Source: Nanoarchaeota archaeon
GTDB taxonomy: Archaea; EX4484-52; LFW-46
Length of the DNA stretch: 11,961 bases
Reading direction: 5' to 3'
NCBI GenBank assembly: GCA_018897155.1
Contig: JAHILE010000038.1
Span: 1-11,961, forward strand
Position numbers and translations under genes: made by a program. Under the pieces are notes generated by a model. That model had not been told where the DNA came from. It saw only the letters and a program-made list of their open reading frames with translations, and searched no databases. Below, piece after piece: positions 1 to 7,537 of this stretch; position 1 is the stretch's first letter, and every line of letters starts with the position of its first letter.

Positions 1-38
1 ACTGCGCAAGTTCCGCAACGCTTCTTTAAGATAAGAAT

Positions 39-821
39 TTATTTTCTATGCAGCTCAATATAACTTTCAAGCCGCTCTACTGTGTCAAGGCTAGATATTT
101 GTTTTTCGCAGACATCCGAGAATTTTGCCAGAACATTCCTGCTTATTTCTGTCTGGTCTTCAAAAACTCCTACTGCATGAAATTTTATGTTCCACCTTTC
201 AAACATTAGTATTGAAATAGTCACATCCCTGCATCTTGAATCGCCGTTTATCGCAAATATGAATATTGGCTGTTCATTCGTTTCTATGCAGCAATCTATC
301 GGATACGCCTTTTGCTTGTCTTTCTCATCATAATAGCATCCAAACCTCGCATCAAGCTTTTTCCTTTTTGCAATCAAGTTAATAGATGCTTTAAAGTCTT
401 CAAAGAACGTTGTCTTTACTCTTTCGCGCTCCAAAAAAGTGATGTCGGATATTTTCAGCAGGCACTGGACAAAATCATATAATGCGTCGCCGAAGTTATT
501 ATTTTCGATTTCTAAAAACAGCTCTCCGCTTTGTTCCTGAACGCCAAACATCATTTTAGAGTTTTTAATGATTGTTTCCCGCGTTCCTTTTGACATGTCT
601 TTTTCATCCATAAAATAGCTGAGGTGCAGAAATGTATGGCCTTCATCAGATAACACCCATTTTTTCGATGATTGGATGTATTTTAAAAGTATAACTAAGT
701 TGTCCCCGTCCTCAAACATAAAAGGCGTTTTTACTATAATCCGATTTACTCCTTTAACATCTAGTTTAATGCATTCTGAAACTTTCTCCTTAAATTGCTT
801 CAGGATAATGTTATTGTCCAT
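39..821 (-). CDS. DUF1828/DUF1829 domain protein, function unknown
   Basis: A 260-residue soluble protein with no signal peptide or membrane segment. Residues about 30-125 fit DUF1828: a K-T-P-F start, the G-D-N-L-V-I strand, and W-x-L-S-D-E-G-H-T at about 55-63, the family's hallmark 'DDG' turn. Residues about 138-240 fit DUF1829, with F-E-D-F, then a beta-rich I-D-C-C-I-E and I-F-I-F-A-I-N core. Genes of this family often sit in defence or mobile regions, but I know of no established biochemical role. The ATG directly follows the TAA of the preceding small gene with no spacer, so the two are probably co-translated. The 38 bp beyond its stop run off the window; one minus frame there stays open but cannot be identified. 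Domain assignment is from recalled family patterns, not a search. Confidence 0.75.
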   Translation of the reverse strand: MDNNIILKQFKEKVSECIKLDVKGVNRIIVKTPFMFEDGDNLVILLKYIQSSKKWVLSDEGHTFLHLSYFMDEKDMSKGTRETIIKNSKMMFGVQEQSGELFLEIENNNFGDALYDFVQCLLKISDITFLERERVKTTFFEDFKASINLIAKRKKLDARFGCYYDEKDKQKAYPIDCCIETNEQPIFIFAINGDSRCRDVTISILMFERWNIKFHAVGVFEDQTEISRNVLAKFSDVCEKQISSLDTVERLESYIELHRK

Positions 822-1283
822 TTAAACCAGCCTTCTTTGTTCTTTATCTACTTCAAACTCAAAATTGTTCTCGTTTAGCATTAAATCTAATGCAGTTTTC
901 CAGTCGCTGTATCTTGTTGTTTTCTCGGCGTATCCTTCTTCTTTAAATCCGTTTTCCTGATATTTCTGTGTGGCGAGGTGTATGTGAAAACCTTGAATTT
1001 CAATTTTTTCAAGTTTATTCATATGTGTATGCGAATTTCCATTATATCGTTTAATTCTAAATAAATTTCCGCCCAAAAGTACTCCAAAAATTACCGAAAA
1101 ATCCAAAGGATTTATTTTCGATTGCCGTATGATTATTTTGAACATATTGCCCAACAATCCAATTACTTGATGTTCGAAGGAATATTTTCCGATTCCGTCT
1201 TTTAGACGCGGAGTAAAATTAGGCTGTAGTAGCTTAACTTCATCTATGAAAGCGCGTATTTGAGCGTCAGTAACAATATCCAT
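822..1283 (-). CDS. DUF6978-like small protein
   Basis: A 153-residue protein, soluble and slightly basic. The second half has two histidine clusters, S-H-T-H at 84-87 and H-I-H at 100-102, then G-Y-A-E-x-T-x-R-Y at about 117-125 and a helical C-terminus. The order R-x-x-R-Y, H-x-H, H-x-H, then a G-rich segment recalls DUF6978, a family often found beside DUF1828 genes. I place it there with moderate confidence only. The histidines could bind metal (inference). The ATG is preceded by GAGGGA seven bases upstream, which supports this start. It lies 54 bp after hsdM, with a TATA-like element in that spacer, and abuts the DUF1828 gene (TAA then ATG). It could be the small partner of a two-protein module; nothing in the sequence proves a toxin or antitoxin role. 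Confidence 0.7.
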   Translation of the reverse strand: MDIVTDAQIRAFIDEVKLLQPNFTPRLKDGIGKYSFEHQVIGLLGNMFKIIIRQSKINPLDFSVIFGVLLGGNLFRIKRYNGNSHTHMNKLEKIEIQGFHIHLATQKYQENGFKEEGYAEKTTRYSDWKTALDLMLNENNFEFEVDKEQRRLV

Positions 1284-1290
1284 CGAACAT

Positions 1291-1328
1291 TCCCTCTTAT
1301 TATTTTGTTATGTTATCCATATATACGT
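1291..1328 (-). promoter_or_regulatory. Candidate promoter and RBS for the DUF6978-DUF1828 pair
   Basis: On the minus strand, ACGTATATATGG (1317-1328) is a TATA-like element centred about 39 nt before the ATG at 1283. A start about 26 nt downstream would leave a short leader of about 13 nt. GAGGGA (1291-1296) then forms a Shine-Dalgarno-like site seven bases before the ATG. Together they suggest the small-gene pair can be transcribed apart from hsdRM. Read-through from hsdM remains possible because the spacer has no clear T-rich terminator. Confidence 0.45.
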
Positions 1329-1337
1329 TTTAATTAA

Positions 1338-2837
1338 TTAAATCATCTTTCCCAATTCTGCGACATTCTCTTTTATCTTGTCCTCAAGCGCGCCAATTTT
1401 TGCGATTATTTCTTTCGGCGGCTCGTATTTGACTTCTTCGTATTCGATTTCCTTGTATTTTGAGATAGAAAGGTCGTATCCGTTTGCCTTTATTTCCGAA
1501 GCAGGCACAAAGAAGCACTTGGCTTTTCTGTCAGTTTGTTTCTCATTCGCGCGGTTTTTGAATCTCTCAATAATGTCTGGAATGTCGCCCTTGCCATCAA
1601 CAAACGTCCGTTTATCATCAAGCGAATACCCGTCTTTGTCCATATCATAGAACCATACTTTATCTGTTTTCCCTCCCTTTGTGAACACAATCACAGCAGT
1701 TGATACTCCAGCATACGGCTTGAACACGCCGGAAGGCATTGAAATAACTGCTTCAAGCTGGCAGTTTTCAAGAATCATCTGCCGCAGTTTTTTGTGCGCA
1801 TTTGAGCTTCCGAACAGAACGCCGTCAGGCACAATTACTCCGCATTGCCCGCCGATAATCAAAAGGTTCATCATCTGCTCGACAAAAAGGAGCTCTGTTT
1901 TTGTTGTATCCAAACTTAAATTGTCGTTAATATCGCTTTTATCAATGCTGCCTTTAAACGGCGGATTTGCAAGGACAATGTCATACTTATTTTTTTCTTC
2001 AAATCTCTTTGAAAGCGTATCCATATAGTCGATATGCGGTGCCTGTATTCCGTGCAAAACCATATTCATAAGCGCAATTCTGACCATTGTGGTGTCAAAT
2101 TCATACCCAAAGAAAGTATTCTTCCACAAAATATCCCAGTGTTTTTTCTCAACAATTTTATCGCCAACAATATTATGCGGCTCGCCTTCTTCGTCATATT
2201 TTATCATGTCGGACGACGTATATTTTGTCAGTATATACTCATACGAATTAATCAAAAATCCTGCTGTGCCGCATGCAGGATCGCATATTTTCTGGCCAAT
2301 ATCCGGATTGACAAGCGCAACCATCATCCTTATTATGTGCCTTGGCGTCCTGAATTGCCCGTTTTTCCCTGCGGTTTTAAGTTCAGACAATAAGTATTCG
2401 TAAATATCTCCCTGAATATCCCTGTTTTGCGCAGTTATGTTCAGCTCGTCAATTATGCTCACTGCTTCCTGTAAAAGCGACGGCTTAGGTATCATAAATA
2501 TTGCGTCTTTCATGTGTTCAGAAAAAAGCGTTTTTTCTCCGTCTCTTACTGTTTTGATAAACGGAAAAACTACGTCCTTTACATGCACCATCATATCCGG
2601 AGCGTTAAAATGCTTCCATTCAGACCATCGGCAGTTTTCATGTCCGACAAATATAGAATTGTATTTTTCTCCTCGCGCTAAAGCTCTTTTTTCGTGTATG
2701 TTATCAAGGTCTTCAAGCCGCTTCATGAAAATAATATAGCTCATCTGCTCTATTGCAGTAAGCGGATTCGTAATTCCTCCGCTCCAGAATCGGTCCCATA
2801 ATTTGTTTATCTTCGCCTTTAATTCGCTTGCAAGCAT
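1338..2837 (-). CDS. hsdM: Type I restriction-modification DNA methyltransferase subunit HsdM
   Basis: N6-adenine DNA methyltransferase subunit of a type I restriction system; it transfers a methyl group from S-adenosylmethionine to adenine in the sequence chosen by HsdS. At 499 residues it has normal length. Residues 1-135 form the helical HsdM N-terminal domain (L-W-D-R-F-W-S-G-G). Q-F-R-T-P at 161-165 begins the N6-MTase domain. Motif I is D-P-A-C-G-T-A-G-F-L at 186-195 and catalytic motif IV is N-P-P-F at 291-294, both intact. The C-terminal Y-D-L-S-I-S-K-Y and the coiled tail from about 465 are usual for HsdS and HsdR contacts. The ATG immediately follows the hsdR TAA, with GGTGGG just upstream as a possible RBS. 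It should be active once it has a specificity subunit; none is in the window. Confidence 0.95.
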   Translation of the reverse strand: MLASELKAKINKLWDRFWSGGITNPLTAIEQMSYIIFMKRLEDLDNIHEKRALARGEKYNSIFVGHENCRWSEWKHFNAPDMMVHVKDVVFPFIKTVRDGEKTLFSEHMKDAIFMIPKPSLLQEAVSIIDELNITAQNRDIQGDIYEYLLSELKTAGKNGQFRTPRHIIRMMVALVNPDIGQKICDPACGTAGFLINSYEYILTKYTSSDMIKYDEEGEPHNIVGDKIVEKKHWDILWKNTFFGYEFDTTMVRIALMNMVLHGIQAPHIDYMDTLSKRFEEKNKYDIVLANPPFKGSIDKSDINDNLSLDTTKTELLFVEQMMNLLIIGGQCGVIVPDGVLFGSSNAHKKLRQMILENCQLEAVISMPSGVFKPYAGVSTAVIVFTKGGKTDKVWFYDMDKDGYSLDDKRTFVDGKGDIPDIIERFKNRANEKQTDRKAKCFFVPASEIKANGYDLSISKYKEIEYEEVKYEPPKEIIAKIGALEDKIKENVAELGKMI

Positions 2838-5732
2838 TTACCCACCCATAAATACATCCTTTTCAAGCCGGTTGCACAGTGTTACCAGCCCTTTTAGCTC
2901 ATCCTTTTCAAACATTGGAATCGGCGCATTGATGCCGAAGTTTATGAATGGCGCATCGAACAAGTCGGAATATTCTATATGCTTCTTCTTTGCAAAAACC
3001 GTCTGTAAAGTTCTTATAAAATTAAGCTGGTCTGCATTGTAAAGCTTGTTGTTCTCAACAAGATGCGTTTCAAACGCTTTTTTTATCTTCACTTCGGGCG
3101 ATTCTTCTTTATAAAGCCCGAGGGTCTCCTTTATGAAATTAACAAAGGTTCCTTTATAGAACTGCTTCAATACATCCTCAGTAAAGTACAATTCCGGACT
3201 GTTCAATGTTTCCTCCAAAGCCCGAACATCTTTTTCAGTAAGTTTCTCATTTGTGAATATCTTCTTTATTGTAGGATGCTCTTTTACAAGCTCTTTTATG
3301 CGCTTATCAACTTTTTCCTTATAGACTTTGACATATTCCTGTTCGGCGTCCGGGCCGAACTCTATTATTTTTCGCTGTTCTACAACATCATCGATATTAA
3401 TAATTATTGGCTCTCTCGGCTCGTCCCTCTTGAACTTCATGAGCTCTGCAAATTCGTCAATAAGCATCTGGGCATCATCAAAACACACATCATTCCAGAA
3501 TTTTTTACTCATCACTTTATCAAGAAGCGCCTCCTTCAGCTTTATTTGATTCAACGTTCTTGGCAGACAATCAAGCATTTTGCAGATTTCGTCCGGAAGC
3601 CGCTCAAGTTCGTTTTCGTTGTTTTTAAGAATTGCAAGCGCAAGCCGTTCTGCTTTTAGCGTAAATGATGCAGCAATTATATTCACATTTTGTTTATACC
3701 GCATTAACGGAGCAATATCTTTTTTTAAGAACTCTATTGGATTAGTTCCGACATTAGTCCATAATTTTGGTGAAAGCGCCTTTTCAACAACCCTTAAATG
3801 TTCGCGGACAGAAACCGAATCTTTGGGAAGAGAATCAACGTCCTCGCTTATTTTTTTCTTCAAAAATTCTGCTCGTCCATCTCCTTTTTTCATCAAGTAT
3901 TCGAGCTGTTCAATACGCATCCTAAAAATCCTGTTTGTAATCGCTTCGCTTGATTCTGTTTGCTCTCCTTCCGGTTTCATGCTGAAGCGCTCAAAATTAT
4001 TCCAGAAGTCAAATATCTTGAAATATTCTTTTTTGCCGTTCGGCAGCCATTCCTTATGTTCGCATGCGCTATTTGCCCGCGTTCCACGCCCAATCATTTG
4101 CCAGAATTTTATTTTTGAGAATACGGGCTTTGCAAACATGAGATTGCACACTTCCGGCACGTCTATTCCCGTATCAAGCATATCTACGGAAATCGCTACT
4201 CTTGGCCATTTATTTTTTTCAAACTCTTCTATGCTGTCCTGCGCTCTTGAATCTTCCGAGACTATTATCCTCGCAAGCTTTGACTTGTATTCGGGATAAA
4301 GCTTCTCAAACGCTTCCCAGATTCTTTTTGCATGTTTTTTCGACATGGCAAAAATTATCGACTTTGCAGGAATCGTGCCGGTTTCATCCGTGAGACAGTG
4401 CTCCATAAATTCTTTGACAAGCGCTTCATTAGTTCCGGTTGTTACGAATTTCTTTTCAAAATCAGTGCCTTCAAAATTTATTTCATCTGGATTCATACCG
4501 CGCTCAAGCATCTCTTTTGTCATATCCTTGCTTAAATCGCCTGTTTTTACGCCCTTTATTTGAAAATGCGTTTGCGCGCCTTGAACTTTGAAATCGCAAA
4601 GAACGCCGTCTTTTATCGCATCCTCATAACTGTAAACCGCAGTCGCCTGCTTTTCGCCGCATTCAAAAAATCGAAATGTATCATGATCAATCATATCCGC
4701 TGGCGTTGCTGTAAGCCCTATTTGCACAGCATCAAAATATGTAAAAACATCCTTCCATTTGTTGTATATTGACCGGTGCGCTTCATCAGAAATTATGAGG
4801 TCAAAATATCCTGGAGAAATTTCTGTGTAGCATTCGCTTAGTGTTTGTATGGTTGATACGTAAAGATTTGCATTTCTATCAATATTTCCAGAATAAATTT
4901 TGGCTTTTGACTCTTCCGGAAAGAATTTCTTGAACCCTTTATTGTATGCTTGGTTTCTCAACGCTTTACGGTCGGCCAAAAATAGTATTTTCTGGGCTTG
5001 TTTTGCCTTCATCATTACGTCTATAATCGACATGGCAACGCGGGTTTTTCCAGTGCCCGTCGCCATTACAATTAACGCTTTTCTATGCCCTTTATCCAAA
5101 TGTTCCAATACTCGCTTAACGCATTCAATGCTCTTTGGGCGGTCGACAATCTCTTTATTTATTGAGATGTTCGATAGTCTCTGGCGATTTTTATTTTGAA
5201 AGATTATCTTTTCAAGATCGCCTCTTGAATAAAATCCCCTTATTTGACGCAATCCTTGATATGGTCTGTTCCAGAACCATATTTCATAGCCATTTGAAAG
5301 AAAAATAAAAACATCTTTTCCGGTTTGCTTCTTTATATCATCCGCATATTGTGCTGCCTGTGTTTGAGCGGTTGCGATAGGATCTTTTGATGTTCTCTTT
5401 GCTTCAATTATGGCTAATGAATCGCCATTTGAATCCAATAAGAGATAATCGGCGTATTTGCTCTCCAAATCATTTTTTAATGTTTCATCAACTGTTTTAT
5501 AATCGCGAATCTTGAAATCAGATTGTTTTGTGTCTACTTCTTCGATTACGTTAATTACCTTCCCATATTGTTCTTTTGATTCGGCAACTGCCATAGTTTT
5601 TTTTAAATCCGCAGATAAGCCAGACACAATGCCAAATTTACGTTTTGGCAGTATCCAATTTTGTTCTCGCAGCATTACATCTATTTTAGAAGATCTTGTC
5701 TGAAATTCGGATAAATGCGCGTCATCAGCCAT
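2838..5732 (-). CDS. hsdR: Type I restriction enzyme motor and nuclease subunit HsdR
   Basis: ATP-driven DNA translocase and endonuclease subunit, 964 residues, EcoEI/EcoAI-like. The N-terminal PD-(D/E)XK nuclease shows D100, then E110-A-K112, followed by Q-A-x-Q-Y-A at about 125-129. The SF2 motor has Walker A A-T-G-T-G-K-T (224-230), Walker B D-E-A-H (316-319), T-A-T-P (341-344), motif V D-T-G-I-D-V-P (520-526) and motif VI Q-M-I-G-R-G-T-R (545-552). The C-terminal third matches the EcoEI_R_C-type helical region that docks on the methyltransferase. All catalytic motifs are intact with no frameshift. It is first in an operon with hsdM and should form R2M2S with a missing S subunit. The start is supported by a TATA box about 26 nt upstream. 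The ATG is at or next to the expected transcript start, so translation is probably leaderless. Confidence 0.95.
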   Translation of the reverse strand: MADDAHLSEFQTRSSKIDVMLREQNWILPKRKFGIVSGLSADLKKTMAVAESKEQYGKVINVIEEVDTKQSDFKIRDYKTVDETLKNDLESKYADYLLLDSNGDSLAIIEAKRTSKDPIATAQTQAAQYADDIKKQTGKDVFIFLSNGYEIWFWNRPYQGLRQIRGFYSRGDLEKIIFQNKNRQRLSNISINKEIVDRPKSIECVKRVLEHLDKGHRKALIVMATGTGKTRVAMSIIDVMMKAKQAQKILFLADRKALRNQAYNKGFKKFFPEESKAKIYSGNIDRNANLYVSTIQTLSECYTEISPGYFDLIISDEAHRSIYNKWKDVFTYFDAVQIGLTATPADMIDHDTFRFFECGEKQATAVYSYEDAIKDGVLCDFKVQGAQTHFQIKGVKTGDLSKDMTKEMLERGMNPDEINFEGTDFEKKFVTTGTNEALVKEFMEHCLTDETGTIPAKSIIFAMSKKHAKRIWEAFEKLYPEYKSKLARIIVSEDSRAQDSIEEFEKNKWPRVAISVDMLDTGIDVPEVCNLMFAKPVFSKIKFWQMIGRGTRANSACEHKEWLPNGKKEYFKIFDFWNNFERFSMKPEGEQTESSEAITNRIFRMRIEQLEYLMKKGDGRAEFLKKKISEDVDSLPKDSVSVREHLRVVEKALSPKLWTNVGTNPIEFLKKDIAPLMRYKQNVNIIAASFTLKAERLALAILKNNENELERLPDEICKMLDCLPRTLNQIKLKEALLDKVMSKKFWNDVCFDDAQMLIDEFAELMKFKRDEPREPIIINIDDVVEQRKIIEFGPDAEQEYVKVYKEKVDKRIKELVKEHPTIKKIFTNEKLTEKDVRALEETLNSPELYFTEDVLKQFYKGTFVNFIKETLGLYKEESPEVKIKKAFETHLVENNKLYNADQLNFIRTLQTVFAKKKHIEYSDLFDAPFINFGINAPIPMFEKDELKGLVTLCNRLEKDVFMGG

Positions 5733-5753
5733 GGAGTATACTTCCTCACACTA

Positions 5754-5761
5754 TTTTATAA
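5754..5761 (-). promoter_or_regulatory. TATA box of hsdR, leaderless-type promoter
   Basis: Minus-strand TTATAAAA, preceded by the BRE-like GCAAAGG, is centred about 25-26 nt upstream of the hsdR ATG. That is the normal archaeal TATA-to-start distance, so the transcript should begin at or beside the ATG. No Shine-Dalgarno sequence lies in between, which fits leaderless translation. Confidence 0.65.
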
Positions 5762-5851
5762 CCTTTGCAAGCGCGTCCACACACACAATTTATGCGCTAT
5801 AACTCAAAACGGACATTATGCCAAAGAATGCGCGCCATATAAGAAGTAGAA

Positions 5852-5916
5852 TGCGCGGTTTGGGTTCGGTTTTGAAGATTTCAGTGACCGAAGAGGTCTC
5901 CAAACCCACCAGCGCA
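5852..5916 (-). other. Branched stem-loop in the bax1-hsdR spacer
   Basis: Three exact helices stack in one long hairpin: TGCGC (5852-5856) with GCGCA (5912-5916), GGTTTGG (5857-5863) with CCAAACC (5900-5906), and TTCGGT (5865-5870) with ACCGAA (5887-5892). A 4-bp tip, TGAA/TTCA, sits inside. The unpaired bases fall mostly on one strand, five and seven nt opposite zero and one. A TATATA site at about 5955-5962 could start a minus-strand RNA just upstream of the hairpin. It may be a small RNA, a processing or termination structure for the bax1 mRNA, or a repeat-family remnant. It has no C/D boxes, and its internal loops do not look like an H/ACA pocket. Confidence 0.4.
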
Positions 5917-6009
5917 GGAGTTTTTAAGTCCAAGAATAACGTGCTTTTTGCGGCATATATAACATCGCCTTTGGCGTTGCCGATATGCAAGAAAAGTTGC
6001 CGACATCAG

Positions 6010-7533
6010 TTATGATTGCTTTTGAAGATGGTTTTTTACAACTACAATCTCCGCATTTTCAGGTTTGAGCCCAGCCCATTTTATCTTATATCCGAGCGCG
6101 CCAAGCACCTCACTATGCCCTTTCACGCCGTATTTTTCAAAAACTTTTAGCGTGTCGGGATAGTTTTTTATGAATTCCAAATCATCCCGTATCGCATCTA
6201 TTGTTTTCTGGCTGACAAGTTGGGTTTGAAAAAGCAGGTATCCTTCATGTTTTTTCTTCGTCTTCAGAATTTCATACAGGGCTTTCGCGCTGATTTTATA
6301 GGTTTCGGCAATTTTGGCGATACTGATAACGTCACCCTCCAGCGAAATTTCAATATCCTTCAGTGAATTTATTTCCGATGCTAATTGCTTTTCCTCATAA
6401 GCATTCAGAACTTTGGCTATTTCCGAATACGGGATCTTTTTGTCAAAGAAAATAACATTTCCTGAATTTATTTTGAATTCAGTGATGGAACACGCAAGGT
6501 TTTTGTCAACCAAAAGCATCAAAGTCTCTTTAACCTGATTGACCTTTTGTATTTTCTTTTGCAAATATTCTGGCGTCCAGAAACCGACAATTTCAACGTA
6601 TATTTTTGTGGCGCTATTTTCAATTAAGAAATCTGGGATAAATGCGTACTGGCCTGCTTTCAATACCGCAGGCTCTCGTTTAACATTCCAGCCGCCGAAG
6701 TCGTGGCGCGCGAATTCTTCTTCAATGGCGCTATCGAATATGTTGTCTGAATAATCATTTGTGTTGAAAATCTTCTTTGTGTCGTCCAGCGCAAATTCAA
6801 AAATCCTCTTGTCGCCATAAGACCTTTTCATGACACTTGCATTTATACTCCATTTATCCGCCCGCATAATCTCAGGAAGGAGCTTTGCAAGCGATGTTCC
6901 GTATCGCTCGGTCATCTTGAATAATGATAGCGCGCCGTCCAGAAACACAGTATCATTCTCAATATTGTAGATGAGCCCGAGCCGCTTTATCTTTCGGAAC
7001 ACATTTTGGAAATTACCTTCTATTTTAAATTCCAGCCCAGTGGCTTTGAAAAGCAAGGTCTGCACAAGCGAGAGGTTGTATTGCCGAAGCAGGTTCTCGG
7101 CAGTTATCGGCTCAAACTCTTTTACAATCAGGTTTTCTTCATAGTCTGCCCACAATGTATTTTCCAATTGTTCGGAGGTAATTGAAAGCTTTTTCGCTGC
7201 TGAATCGATGGCTCTTTGCCGCTCATCCGCAAGCGCCATACCGCGGCACTCGTCAAATACTGCCTTGCGCGCGACAGACGGCTCGACAATAGAATCCTGC
7301 TCAATTACACATCGCCGCTCAAGAAGCTGAATCCATCCGCGGATGAGGCGGAAATTCATTTCCTCAAAGCTTTTTGTCTCTTCAATAAGTGAGCCGTATG
7401 TTTTCCCGACATTTCTCATGAATATATCGATAATTGCCTCTGCAAGCTCCATATTCTCCGGAGTTATGGCTGCATACACCGGTTCAATCTTCCCTTTGTA
7501 CGTCCTTGCAACTAATAAGTCTCCTGTTAACAT
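6010..7533 (-). CDS. bax1: Bax1-type nuclease (DUF790), XPB partner
   Basis: A 507-residue archaeal nuclease that works with XPB, the pair acting as a helicase-nuclease in DNA repair. The N-terminus M-L-T-G-D-L-L-V-A-R is typical of DUF790 and supports this start. The nuclease core is recognisable: P300-D301 (I-P-D-F), then V-E-I-V-G-F-W at 313-319 with E314, and K326/K327 further on, a PD-(D/E)XK arrangement. Residues about 395-507 add a C-terminal region with helix-turn-helix-like V-I-S-I-A-K-I-A-E-T-Y-K-I-S, perhaps for DNA contact. This makes it somewhat long for the family as I recall it. It starts 4 nt after the xpb stop, with GGGTGATG before the ATG as a possible RBS, so it is surely co-transcribed with xpb. 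It is intact. Confidence 0.92.
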   Translation of the reverse strand: MLTGDLLVARTYKGKIEPVYAAITPENMELAEAIIDIFMRNVGKTYGSLIEETKSFEEMNFRLIRGWIQLLERRCVIEQDSIVEPSVARKAVFDECRGMALADERQRAIDSAAKKLSITSEQLENTLWADYEENLIVKEFEPITAENLLRQYNLSLVQTLLFKATGLEFKIEGNFQNVFRKIKRLGLIYNIENDTVFLDGALSLFKMTERYGTSLAKLLPEIMRADKWSINASVMKRSYGDKRIFEFALDDTKKIFNTNDYSDNIFDSAIEEEFARHDFGGWNVKREPAVLKAGQYAFIPDFLIENSATKIYVEIVGFWTPEYLQKKIQKVNQVKETLMLLVDKNLACSITEFKINSGNVIFFDKKIPYSEIAKVLNAYEEKQLASEINSLKDIEISLEGDVISIAKIAETYKISAKALYEILKTKKKHEGYLLFQTQLVSQKTIDAIRDDLEFIKNYPDTLKVFEKYGVKGHSEVLGALGYKIKWAGLKPENAEIVVVKNHLQKQS

Positions 7534-7537
7534 TACA

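Noticed and set aside
1378-5703. Many plus-strand open frames across hsdM and hsdR
   Set aside because: They are antisense shadows of intact conserved genes and show no family resemblance or start signals.
5790-6015. Small proteins of about 65 residues on either strand (5818-6015 plus, 5790-5990 minus)
   Set aside because: Both frames are open over the same bases, the minus one needs a TTG start, and neither matches a family I know. The hairpin explains the sequence constraint as well. A weak TATA-like site before 5818 keeps the plus one barely possible.
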